Assembly: GCA_902805555.1 (NCBI GenBank)
Contig: CADCSY010000090.1
Location: 1-49,436 of the forward strand
Direction: 5' to 3'
Length of the DNA: 49,436 nt
From: an uncultured Acidimicrobiales bacterium
GTDB lineage: Bacteria > Actinomycetota > Acidimicrobiia > Acidimicrobiales > CADCSY01
Below the pieces are notes generated by a model that was not told the origin of the DNA, ran no database searches, and worked only from the letters and a program-made list of their open reading frames with translations. The translations under genes were made by a program, and so were the position numbers. Positions 34,602-43,400 of the stretch are shown in pieces. The first letter of the stretch is position 1. Every line of letters starts with the position of its first letter.

Positions 34602-35111
34602 TCAGCCGGCGGTCTCCTGGGCGTCGTCGAGGGCCTTGGCGGCGGCACGGGCGGCCTCGGCCTCGGCCTCGACCTGTGCGGCCCGCTGCTCGGCCTCGGC
34701 GCGCTCGCTCATGGCGTCGAGCTCCTCCTTGGCGACCTGCTGCTGCTCACGGGCGGCCTGCTGCTCCACGGCGGCCTCGCGGTGGTCGAGCTGCTGCTCG
34801 AGCCGGGCCTTCTCCGCGGCCTCCTCGGCCTCCAGCTGGGCCTCGCGCTCGACCTGCGCCTGCTCGAGGCGCACCCGCTCGGCGTCGACCTGGTTGCGCT
34901 CGAGGGCGCTCTCGACGTCGGCCTGCTCGGCTGCGACCCGGGCGGCCCGCTCACGCTGCTCGGCCTCGGTGGCGGCCTCGACGGTGGCCTGCTCGAGGCG
35001 ACCCTCGGCGGCGAGCTCGTCGTTGCCGACGATCTCCCCGCCGACCTCCTTGGCCTTGCCCACGATCTTGCCCATCAGGCCGCCGCCAGGCTTGTCGTTC
35101 GTGTCACTCAT
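34602..35111 (-). CDS. CsbD-like coiled-coil stress protein
   Basis: The 169-residue protein begins with a CsbD-type motif (GKIVGKAKEVGGEIVGNDELAAEG, about 14-37, here split in reading as KIVGKAKEVGGEIVG and NDELAAEG). A continuous Glu/Ala/Gln/Arg coiled coil follows to the end. CsbD-like proteins are general-stress proteins of unknown mechanism. ATG 35111 has GAGGAG 8 nt upstream. A strong SigB/SigF-like promoter lies 75-100 nt upstream. It is the first gene of a two-gene operon. Confidence 0.82.
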   Translation of the reverse strand: MSDTNDKPGGGLMGKIVGKAKEVGGEIVGNDELAAEGRLEQATVEAATEAEQRERAARVAAEQADVESALERNQVDAERVRLEQAQVEREAQLEAEEAAEKARLEQQLDHREAAVEQQAAREQQQVAKEELDAMSERAEAEQRAAQVEAEAEAARAAAKALDDAQETAG

Positions 35112-35185
35112 GGTGGTGCTCCTCGGGGGGGATGGATCCGGACAGATGTGGCGCCATGCGCGTCGCATGCGCCGCACGGGGGTGC

Positions 35186-35210
35186 TTACCCTAGCAAGCA
35201 TTTCGCAAAC
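35186..35210 (-). promoter_or_regulatory. SigB/SigF-type promoter of the coiled-coil operon
   Basis: On the minus strand GTTT (35210-35207), a 15-nt spacer and GGGTAA (35191-35186) match the actinobacterial general-stress consensus GTTT-N12 to 17-GGGTAA exactly. The region is locally AT-rich in a GC-rich genome. Confidence 0.7.
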
Positions 35211-35278
35211 AGCGGCATGCGTTCGAGGATCGTGGGCCGTGACCGTGCCTCGACCGGTACGGCCCCCGGGCGAGGGGG

Positions 35279-35284
35279 CACGAT
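35279..35284 (+). promoter_or_regulatory. -10-like CACGAT of the SCO6745-like gene
   Basis: CACGAT ends 6 nt before ATG 35291, the same spacing as at other starts without a Shine-Dalgarno sequence in this window. Confidence 0.3.
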
Positions 35285-35290
35285 GGCGCC

Positions 35291-36199
35291 ATGCACTACG
35301 ACGACGTCGTCGCCGCCACCTTCGACGAGCCGGACCGCCCCCTGCGGCTGCCCGTCGCGGTCACCGATGCAGCACCGGCACGACGTCTCCGAGACGCCGC
35401 CGAGCCGCTGGCCATGCACCCCGTCTGGTCGCGGGCCACGAACGAGGCGCTCGCGGGCCACGGCCTCGACTTCCTCAGCGCGTACGTCTGGGGGCGGGCG
35501 GCGGCGCTCGGGGAGCCGGCCCCCGGCGTGGTGGTGGCCGCCTTCGGCGCCTTCGCACCTGGACTCGTGACGGCCACGTACGAGGCGGGTCGGGCGGCGT
35601 GCGACCGCGGCACGCTGCTCTCGGCGCGGGCGGAAGCCACGACCCGCAGCCTGGCCGAGGTGCTCGCCGGGGAGGCCGAGGTGGACGACGTGGCTGCCCG
35701 GCTGCAGCACGCCGTCGAGGGCGTGCACACCGCCGGCCGGCCGCTCTTCGCGGGCCTGGCCGGGCAGGCCTGGCCGGAGGACCCCGTCGGCCGCCTGTGG
35801 AGCGCCTGCGAACGGCTGCGGGAGCTGCGGGGCGACGCCCACGTGGCGGTGTGGGCCGCTGCCGGGCTCGACCCGGTCGAGGTCAACGTCATCACCGAGC
35901 GCTGGCTCGACCTCGACCTCGGCTCCTACAGCGCCACCCGGGGCTGGACGGCTGCGGAGATCGCCGGAGCCGCGGGGCGGCTCCGGGACCGCGGCCTCAT
36001 GGAGGGCGACGGGCTCACAGGCGCAGGGCGGGCGTTCAGGGCCGACCTCGAGGCGAGGACGGACCACGCCATGGCACCGGTGCTCTCGGCGCTCGACGGC
36101 GAGCTCGACGCGGTCGTGGACGCGCTCGGGCGCTGGTCCGCCGCCTGCGTCTCGGCCGGCGCCTTCCCCCCCGACCCCCGCAAGCGGGCGGCCGGCTGA
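35291..36199 (+). CDS. SCO6745-like actinobacterial protein
   Basis: The 302-residue protein matches the SCO6745 family in layout. An N-terminal domain contains HPVWSRATNEALAGHGLDFL (43-62) and a GRAAALGEPAPGVVVAAFGAF segment. A C-terminal winged-helix-like region has TERWLDLDLGSYSATRGWTA (197-216), EIAGAAGRLRDRGLMEGDGL and TGAGRAFRADLEARTD. The family is actinobacterial with no assigned function; the second half looks like a degenerate MarR-type winged helix. It is divergent from the coiled-coil operon. Confidence 0.78.
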   Translation: MHYDDVVAATFDEPDRPLRLPVAVTDAAPARRLRDAAEPLAMHPVWSRATNEALAGHGLDFLSAYVWGRAAALGEPAPGVVVAAFGAFAPGLVTATYEAGRAACDRGTLLSARAEATTRSLAEVLAGEAEVDDVAARLQHAVEGVHTAGRPLFAGLAGQAWPEDPVGRLWSACERLRELRGDAHVAVWAAAGLDPVEVNVITERWLDLDLGSYSATRGWTAAEIAGAAGRLRDRGLMEGDGLTGAGRAFRADLEARTDHAMAPVLSALDGELDAVVDALGRWSAACVSAGAFPPDPRKRAAG

Positions 36200-36355
36200 C
36201 CCACCGACCAGGCGGCGCGCCCGGCCGGGGTGGCAGCTCCGGTCGCCTGGGCCCGCACCCGCGCCCTGCGCACCCGCCCCACCCGTGGTCCGGCGCGAGC
36301 CACCATCACCCGAGCCGAGTCGCCCACGCGGCACACGGAGTACAGGAGAGGACGA

Positions 36356-37204
36356 GTGCCTGAGGGGCACACCATCCACCGCATCGCCCGAGACCACGCT
36401 CCCCTGCTCGTCGGCCGGCAGGTGGCGGCCGTCAGCCCCCAGGGCCGCTTCGCAGCCGGCGCCGCGGTCCTCGACGGGTTGGTGCTCGAGCGCATCGAGG
36501 CCTACGGGAAGCACTCGTTCCACTGGTACGAGGACGAGGTGCTGCTGCACGTCCACCTCGGCCTCTACGGCGGGTGGACGGTCGGGCGGGGCGAGCCGCC
36601 CGAGCCCCGGGGCGCCCTTCGCCTGCGGCTGTCGACCGACGACGCGTGGTTCGACCTGCGGGGGCCGATCGCCTGCGAGGTCATCGGCCCGGCAGAGCGC
36701 GAGCTCGTCCTCGCCCGCCTCGGCCCCGACCCGCTCCGTCGCGACGCCGATCCGGCGCGCGCCTCGGCCCGGATCGCCAGGAGCCGCGCACCGATCGGCC
36801 AGCTGCTCATGGACCAGTCGGTCCTCGCCGGCATCGGCAACGTGTACCGGGCCGAGGTGCTGTTCCGGGCCGGGTTGTCCCCGTTCCTCCCCGGGCGGGA
36901 GCTCGCCCCCGAGCGCTGGGACGACCTCTGGACCGACCTCCGCTCGCTCCTGCGGGCCGGCGTCCGCTCGGGACGCATCGTCACCACCGAGCGGGAGGAC
37001 CGCGAGCGCCGCAGCGGCCGGCCGAGCCGGGAGGACGCCCACTACGTCTACCGGCGGACAGGGCTTCCCTGCCGGCGGTGCGGGACCCCGGTGCGGACCG
37101 AGGTGCTGGCGGGCCGCAACCTCTTCTGGTGCCCGACCTGCCAGGTCGACAGGAGCGACCCTCAGGGCGCCGGCGCCCGCCCCTCGGCCAGGTCGTCGCC
37201 GTAG
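36356..37204 (+). CDS. nei2: Endonuclease VIII-type DNA glycosylase (Nei2)
   Basis: The 282-residue Fpg/Nei family glycosylase removes oxidised bases. After the start comes PEGHTIHRIA, giving catalytic Pro2 and Glu3. The helix-two-turn-helix has QSVLAGIGNVYRAEVLF, and the C-terminal zinc finger is C239-x2-C242 ... C259-x2-C262. GTG 36356 follows CAGGAGAGGACGA, a strong ribosome binding site; the longer upstream frame is not needed. The last 43 bp overlap the 3' end of the SDR gene on the other strand. Confidence 0.93.
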   Translation: MPEGHTIHRIARDHAPLLVGRQVAAVSPQGRFAAGAAVLDGLVLERIEAYGKHSFHWYEDEVLLHVHLGLYGGWTVGRGEPPEPRGALRLRLSTDDAWFDLRGPIACEVIGPAERELVLARLGPDPLRRDADPARASARIARSRAPIGQLLMDQSVLAGIGNVYRAEVLFRAGLSPFLPGRELAPERWDDLWTDLRSLLRAGVRSGRIVTTEREDRERRSGRPSREDAHYVYRRTGLPCRRCGTPVRTEVLAGRNLFWCPTCQVDRSDPQGAGARPSARSSP

Positions 37205-38007
37205 AGGGCCCGGGCGAAGCGCTCGACGTCCGGCCCCCGGCGCAGGTGGTGGCCGCCGTCGACGCTCAGGTGCACGCCGGTGATCCAGCTCGACTCCGGG
37301 CCGAGCAGGAACCGGACGGCAGCCGCGATGTCGTCGACCGTGCCGGTGCGTCGGATCGGCATGCAGTCGAGGTAGTCCTCGACGACGGCCTCGTCGCCGA
37401 GGAGGCCCGCAGCGAGATCGGTCTCGACCAGCCCGGGGCACACCGAGCTCACCCGCACGCCCGCGGTGCCCAGCTCGTCGGCGGTGTTGCGGACGAGCAT
37501 GTCGATGGCCGCCTTGCTCGTGCAGTACGGGCCCATGAAGCGGTGGGTCTCGATCCCGGCGATCGACGAGATGGCGACCATCGCCCCTCCTCCCGCACGG
37601 GCGATGGCGGCGCCGGCGTGCTTGAACGTGAGGAAGGTGCCGGTGAGGTTCGTCCGCAGGATCCGGTCCCACTCCTCCACGGGGGTGGCGATGATCGGGC
37701 TCAGGCCGCCCGTCCCGGCGTTGGCCACCGCCAGGTGCAGCGCGCCGAGCGGGGCGGACGCCTCGGCGACGGCCCGGGCCACGTCGGCCTCCACCCCCAC
37801 GTCGCCGACGACGAAGCCGACGTGGCCACCCTCCGACGCCGCCCGGATGGCACCGGCGCCGGCCCGGAGCTTGTCCTCGTCGCGCCCCATGATGGTCACC
37901 GCGGCACCGTCCGCAGCGAGGGATGAGGCGCACGCCAGCCCGATCCCGCTCCCGGCGCCCGTCAGCAGCGCCGCCCGCCCCTGCAGTGCCCGCACGCCGT
38001 CAGCCAC
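37162..38007 (-). CDS. Short-chain dehydrogenase/reductase
   Basis: The 281-residue classical SDR has the NAD(P) motif TGAGSGIG (16-23), NAG (97-99), catalytic Asn120, Ser147, Tyr161 and Lys165 (YCTSK), and the PG block VCPGLVETD. It reduces or oxidises an unknown alcohol/ketone. GTG 38007 is preceded by GGGGGAGG with good spacing. A 20-residue C-terminal tail rich in Arg/Pro extends into the nei2 overlap. Confidence 0.9.
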   Translation of the reverse strand: MADGVRALQGRAALLTGAGSGIGLACASSLAADGAAVTIMGRDEDKLRAGAGAIRAASEGGHVGFVVGDVGVEADVARAVAEASAPLGALHLAVANAGTGGLSPIIATPVEEWDRILRTNLTGTFLTFKHAGAAIARAGGGAMVAISSIAGIETHRFMGPYCTSKAAIDMLVRNTADELGTAGVRVSSVCPGLVETDLAAGLLGDEAVVEDYLDCMPIRRTGTVDDIAAAVRFLLGPESSWITGVHLSVDGGHHLRRGPDVERFARALYGDDLAEGRAPAP

Positions 38008-38154
38008 GAACGCCTCCCCCCTCGGGCGCGGCACGCCCGGCGCCGAACGTAGGCGACGGAGGCGGCCTCGTCCCCGCCCGCCGCCCCGCCGAGGTCGGTG
38101 CTGCCCGCGACCGATCGCCCCGCCGCCGAGCGGTGGCCCGCTAGACACGGACCG

Positions 38155-39141
38155 GTGCGGATCGGGTTCCTCGGCGCCGGCCACATCGCCACCTTCCACT
38201 CCAAGATGCTCAGGGCGTCGGGCGCCGACGTGGTGTGGGCAGGTGTGCACGACGTCGACGCGGCCCGGTCGGAGGCCTTCGCCCGTGCCAGCGGCGCGAC
38301 CGCGTGCCGCACCGAGGACGAGGTGCTCGACGGCGCCGACGCCGTCTACGTCTGCACCTGGACGTCCGAGCACCCGCGCCTCGTCGCCGCCGCGGCCGAG
38401 CGGGGCCTGCCCCTGTTCTGCGAGAAGCCCCTCGCCACGAACCTGGCCGACGCCCGCACCATGGCGGAGACGGTGCGGGCGGCCGGGATCACGAACCAGG
38501 TCGGCCTCGTCCTGCGGCGGTCCCCCGCCTTCCTCGCCGTGCGGGACCTCGTGCACGATCCGGCCGCCGGCGACCTGCTGACGGTGGTCTTCCGCGACGA
38601 CCAGTGGATGCCTGTCCCCGGCGCCTACGGCTCCACCTGGCGGGGCGACGTGGCCAAGGCCGGCGGAGGGACGCTGCTGGAGCACTCCATCCACGACCTC
38701 GACCTGCTGGAGGCCACGCTGGCGCCGATCGTCGCCGTCGCCGCCCGCAGCGGCAACCGCCACGGGATGGCGGGCATCGAGGACCTCATGGTCGTGACGC
38801 TCGACTTCGTGGGCGGCGCCACCGGCACCCTCACGAGCATCTGGCACGACATCGAGCCGCGGGGCAGCCTCCGGCGGGTCGAGGTGTTCTGCGAGCGCCG
38901 GTGGGTCTCCCTGGAGCACGACTGGACCGGGCCCGTCTGCTGGAGCGACGCCGACGGCGGCGGCGGCGTGCTCGGGGAGGAGGCGCTCGGCTTCGGGGAG
39001 AACCCGGACGGCGCGTTCGTCGAGGCGGCCCGGGCACAGGGTCGTGCGTGGCCCGACTTCGACGTCGGGGTCCGCGCCCACGAGGTGGCCGACGCCATCT
39101 ACCGGTCCGCCGCTGCCGGCGGCGAGCGGGTGACGGTCTGA
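38155..39141 (+). CDS. Gfo/Idh/MocA family oxidoreductase
   Basis: The 328-residue NAD(P)-dependent oxidoreductase has the Rossmann start GFLGAGHIA (4-12) and CEKPLATN (89-96, with the conserved Lys91 in EKP). In the C-terminal half-barrel, GGGTLLEHSIHDLDLLEA carries the HxxH-type catalytic histidine/aspartate. Substrates in this family are sugars, inositols and related compounds, and none can be assigned. GTG 38155 starts right at the Rossmann fold with a TAGACA box 7 nt upstream. A longer frame from GTG 38098 is possible but adds only a disordered leader. Confidence 0.9.
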   Translation: MRIGFLGAGHIATFHSKMLRASGADVVWAGVHDVDAARSEAFARASGATACRTEDEVLDGADAVYVCTWTSEHPRLVAAAAERGLPLFCEKPLATNLADARTMAETVRAAGITNQVGLVLRRSPAFLAVRDLVHDPAAGDLLTVVFRDDQWMPVPGAYGSTWRGDVAKAGGGTLLEHSIHDLDLLEATLAPIVAVAARSGNRHGMAGIEDLMVVTLDFVGGATGTLTSIWHDIEPRGSLRRVEVFCERRWVSLEHDWTGPVCWSDADGGGGVLGEEALGFGENPDGAFVEAARAQGRAWPDFDVGVRAHEVADAIYRSAAAGGERVTV

Positions 39142-39172
39142 GGGTGGCCGGCCCGCCCCCTCTCGGCCGCGC

Positions 39173-39544
39173 TCAGTCCTGCTTGCGGGCGATGGCCTGC
39201 CCGAGCTCGAGCTTCGTCATCCGGGAGCGGCCCTTCACGCCCAGCGCCGCTGCCCGCTCGTAGAGCTCGGCCTTCGTGTGGCCGACGACGTCGACCCCGC
39301 CGGCGTGCTCACCCGTCGGCCCGGGCCGCGCCGCCCCCGGGTCCGAGGGGCCCTTCTCGTCCTTGGGCTCCCAGTGGTCGTCCACCTTCTCGAAGGAGTG
39401 CTTGAGCGCGGCCAGGGCGGTGCGGCTGGCCCGCTCCCCCTTGCCGTAGGTCTCCTCGGCGGACTCCAGCGTCTTGGCGTACGTGCGCTGCGCCTTGGCC
39501 GGGGATCGCTCGATGGTCCCCGGCAGGTCCTTCTTCTTCGGCAT
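39173..39544 (-). CDS. Possible internal translation start: ChaB-like protein
   Basis: ATG 39544 with GAGGAGG at a spacing of 6 nt lies in frame within the DUF72-ChaB frame and would give a 123-residue protein: the ChaB domain (about 1-60), an acidic linker with PKDEKGPSDPG, and a C-terminal SAP/Rho-N-like helix pair. Free ChaB proteins of this type are common in actinobacteria, so dual expression is plausible. Confidence 0.5.
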   Translation of the reverse strand: MPKKKDLPGTIERSPAKAQRTYAKTLESAEETYGKGERASRTALAALKHSFEKVDDHWEPKDEKGPSDPGAARPGPTGEHAGGVDVVGHTKAELYERAAALGVKGRSRMTKLELGQAIARKQD

Positions 39545-40339
39545 CTCGACCTCCTCGACGTCGGTGCTCGCCTGAGCCCTACCCCCGATCGGGGCCACCG
39601 GTCGCAGCCGGTCGACCAGCCAGCGGGCGTCGGTGACGGCGTGGCCGTGCCAGTCGTTGTTGAAGTAGGCGTAGACGTCGTGGCCGGCGTCCCGCCACGC
39701 CTCCAGCCGCCGGGCGGGGAGCTCGAGCCCAGCGGCGCCGTACAGGCCGAGGTACTTCTGGCGCAGCGCGTCGGGCCCGTGGAAGCGGACGTAGGTCCAG
39801 TCGGCCGTGAGCTCCCAGGGGTGGTCGGCCAGCAGGTCGTGGATGCACAGCGCGGCCCCGTGACGGCGCAGGACGTCGTAGACGTCCTCGTGCAGCCACG
39901 ACGGCTCCCGGACCTCGACGGCCCAGCGGATCCCGCTCGGCGCGACGGTCAGGAACTCGTCGAGCCGCTCCGGGTTGCGCCTCCACCGTGGCGGCAGCTG
40001 GACGAGGTTGGGACCGAGGGACGCACCGAGGCGCTCCACCCGGTCGAGGTGGTTCGGCAGCCACGTGGCGGCGTCGCGCAGCTTCATGCGGTGCGACCCG
40101 AACTGGCCGAGCTTGAGGGCGTAGGTGAACCCCGCCGGCGCCTGGGCGGCCCAGCCCTCGGTCGTCGTGGCGGGTGGCAGCCGGTAGAAGGTGTTGTTGA
40201 TCTCGACGGTGTCGAACAGCGTGGCGTAGTGCTCGAACCACCGGCGCTGCGGGAGCCGCTCCGGGTAGACGATCCCCCGCCAGTCCTTGTACATCCAGCC
40301 CGAGCAGCCCACCCGCACCTGCCCCGGCGTCGTCCCCAC
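39173..40339 (-). CDS. DUF72 protein fused to a ChaB-like domain
   Basis: The 388-residue frame joins two usually separate proteins. Residues 1-245 are DUF72 (VGCSGWMYKDWRG at 10-22, INNTFYRLP, YALKLGQFGSHR, WAVEVREPSW, YAYFNNDWHGHAV), a TIM-barrel family of unknown function. Residues 266-388 are ChaB-like (MPKKKDLPGTIERSPAKAQ) ending in a Rho-N/SAP-like VDVVGHTKAELYERAAALG motif. No stop lies between them. The inner ATG at 39544 has GAGGAGG 6 nt upstream and could start ChaB on its own. GTG 40339 is the likely DUF72 start. Confidence 0.82.
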   Translation of the reverse strand: MGTTPGQVRVGCSGWMYKDWRGIVYPERLPQRRWFEHYATLFDTVEINNTFYRLPPATTTEGWAAQAPAGFTYALKLGQFGSHRMKLRDAATWLPNHLDRVERLGASLGPNLVQLPPRWRRNPERLDEFLTVAPSGIRWAVEVREPSWLHEDVYDVLRRHGAALCIHDLLADHPWELTADWTYVRFHGPDALRQKYLGLYGAAGLELPARRLEAWRDAGHDVYAYFNNDWHGHAVTDARWLVDRLRPVAPIGGRAQASTDVEEVEMPKKKDLPGTIERSPAKAQRTYAKTLESAEETYGKGERASRTALAALKHSFEKVDDHWEPKDEKGPSDPGAARPGPTGEHAGGVDVVGHTKAELYERAAALGVKGRSRMTKLELGQAIARKQD

Positions 40340-40402
40340 CTGAGGTCGCTACCCAGGATCCGCTCCGACGGTTCGGGTGCGGGACCGCCATGCTGGTCGG
40401 CG

Positions 40403-43400
40403 GTGGAGACCGCAGACACGCTGCTGGCCGACGTCGCCGCCCGCCTGTCGGCCCTCACGATCCGGGACGAGCAGGAGCTGCGCCGCCGGGTCGACCGGGC
40501 GAGGAGGGACGGCGACGAGACGTCGGCGCGGGCCGTGCTCGACGCGGTCGACGCGGCCGAGCAGCGGATCGGGCAGCGACGGGCGCGGGTGCCGTCGCCG
40601 ACCTATCCCGAGGGGCTCCCCGTCTCGGAGCGGCGCGACGAGCTCGTGGCCGCCATCCGCGACAACCAGGTCGTGATCGTCGCCGGGGAGACGGGGTCGG
40701 GCAAGAGCACGCAGCTGCCGAAGATCTGCCTCGAGGCGGGCCGGGGCGTCCGGGGGCTGATCGGCCACACCCAGCCGCGGCGCCTGGCGGCGCGGACCAT
40801 CGCCGAGCGGGTCGCCGAGGAGCTCGGCGGCGACGTCGGCGACGTCGTCGGCTACACCGTCCGCTTCACTGACCGTGTCGGCGACCGCTCGCTCATCAAG
40901 GTGATGACCGACGGGATCCTCCTGGCCGAGATGCAGCGCGACCGGTCGCTGAGCCGCTACGACACGATCATCGTGGACGAGGCCCACGAGCGCAGCCTGA
41001 ACATCGACTTCATCCTCGGCTACCTCAAGCAGCTGCTGGCCCGCCGGTCCGACCTGAAGGTCGTGGTCACGAGCGCCACCATCGACACGCAGCGCTTCTC
41101 CGACCACTTCGGCGGAGCGCCGGTCATCGAGGTCACCGGCCGCAGCTACCCGGTCGAGGTGCGCTACCGGCCGGTCGGAGAGGACCCGGAGGACGACCGC
41201 GACCAGATCCAGGCGATCAGCGACGCCGTGGAGGAGCTGCGCCACGAGGGGCCGGGCGACGTCCTCGTGTTCCTCAGCGGTGAGCGGGAGATCCGGGACA
41301 CCGCCGACGCCATCACGAAGCTCCAGCTCCCGCACACCGAGGTGCTGCCGCTGTACGCCCGCCTGTCCTCCACCGACCAGCACCGGGTCTTCCAGGCCCA
41401 CACCGGGCGGCGCATCGTGCTCGCGACGAACGTGGCGGAGACCTCCCTCACCGTCCCCGGCATCCGCTTCGTGGTGGACCCCGGGACGGCTCGGATCTCC
41501 CGCTACAACCGGCGCACGAAGGTGCAGCGGCTGCCGATCGAGGCGGTGTCCCAGGCGTCGGCCGACCAGCGAGCGGGACGGTGCGGGCGGGTGGCGCCCG
41601 GCGTCTGCATCCGCCTCTACACCGAGGACGACTACCTCGCCCGGCCGGCGTTCACCGAGCCGGAGGTGCTGCGGACCAACCTCGCGTCGGTCATCCTCCA
41701 GATGACGGCGATCGGCCTCGGTGACGTCGCCCGGTTCCCGTTCGTGGAGCCGCCCGACGCCCGCAGCATCAACGACGGCGTGGCCCTCCTCGAAGAGCTC
41801 GGTGCGCTGGAGCCGGGTCGCGTCGGGGACGACCGGCGCCTCACCCACCTCGGCCGCCGGCTCTCCCAGCTGCCGCTCGACCCCCGCCTCGCCCGCATGG
41901 TCCTCGAGGCCGACCGCAACGGCTGCGTGGCCGAGGTGCTGGTCATCGCCGCCGCCCTGTCGATCCAGGACCCGCGGGAGCGGCCGACGGGCAAGGAGCA
42001 GGCGGCGGCCGAGCTCCACGCCCGCTTCGTCGACCCGGGCTCCGACTTCCTCTCCTACCTGAACCTGTGGCGCCACGTGCGCGCCGAGCAGGAGGCGCGC
42101 ACCTCCAGCGGCTTCCGGCGCATGTGCAAGCAGGAGCACCTCAGCTACCTCCGGGTCCGGGAGTGGCAGGACGTCCACGGCCAGCTCCGCCAGGTCCTGC
42201 GCACGCTGAAGGTCACGCCGAACGACGAGCCCGGCCAGCCCGACCAGATCCACCGGTCGCTGCTCGCCGGCCTGCTCTCCCACATCGGGATGAAGGAGGG
42301 CGAGCGCCAGGAGCTGCTCGGCCCCCGCAACGCCCGCTTCGCGATCGCCCCCGGGTCCGTGCTGTTCAAGAAGCCGCCGCAGTGGGTGATGGTGGCCGAG
42401 CTGGTGGAGACGAACCGGCTCTGGGGGCGGGTCGCCTCCCGCATCCACCCGTCGTGGGCGGAGCAGCTCGGGGCCCACCTGGTGAAGCGCAGCCACGGCG
42501 AGCCGTGGTGGGACGACCGCCGCGGCGCGGGCATGGTCGACGAGCGGGTGACGCTGTACGGCCTCCCGCTCGTCACGGGCCGGAAGGTCCCCTACGCGAG
42601 CGTCTCGCCGGACGATGCCAGGGACATGTTCATCCACCACGCCCTGGTGGAGGGCTCGTGGGTCACGCACCACGCCTTCGTCGAGGCGAACCGCAAGCTG
42701 GTCGAGGAGGTGCGGGCGCTCGAGGACCGGGCCAGGCGTCGGGACATCCTCGTCGGGGGCGAGGCGCTGTTCGACTTCTACGACCGGCGGGTGGGCGCCG
42801 GCGTCACGTCGAGCCGTCACTTCGACCGGTGGTGGAAGGAGGAGCGCCGACGTCACCCCGACCTCCTCAGCTTCACCGTCGAGGACGTCGTCGACCCCGC
42901 CGCCGGCGGAGTCAGCCTGGCGTCGTACCCCGACGTGTGGCACCACGGCGACCTCGCCCTGCCGCTGCGCTACGAGTTCGACCCGTCGTCGGACCTCGAC
43001 GGGGTCACCGTCGACGTCCCGCTCCCCCGCATGGACGACGTCGACCCCGCAGCCTTCGCCTGGCAGGTGCCGGGCCTGCGGGAGGAGCTCGTGACGGCCC
43101 TCATCAGGACCCTCCCGAAGTCGCTCCGGCGCCAGATCGGCCCCGCCGGCGACCACGCCCGCGCCTTCCTCCGGGAGGTGGGTCCCGGCGACGGACGGCT
43201 CGACGTGGTCCTCGCCAGGTGGATGGCGCGCCGCACCGGGGAACGGGTCACGGCCGCAGACTGGGACCTCGAGCGGGTGCCCGACCACCTGCGGGTGACG
43301 TTCCGCGTCGTGAGCGAGCGGGGGACGCCGCTCGCCTGGAGCAAGGACCTGCCGGCGCTGCGGACGCACCTCCGGGGGAAGCTCCGGGCGACGGTCACCG

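Noticed and set aside
38098-38154. Earlier GTG start for the Gfo/Idh/MocA gene
   Set aside because: It adds a 19-residue Pro/Arg-rich leader before the Rossmann fold; GTG 38155 starts the fold directly and has a -10-like box.
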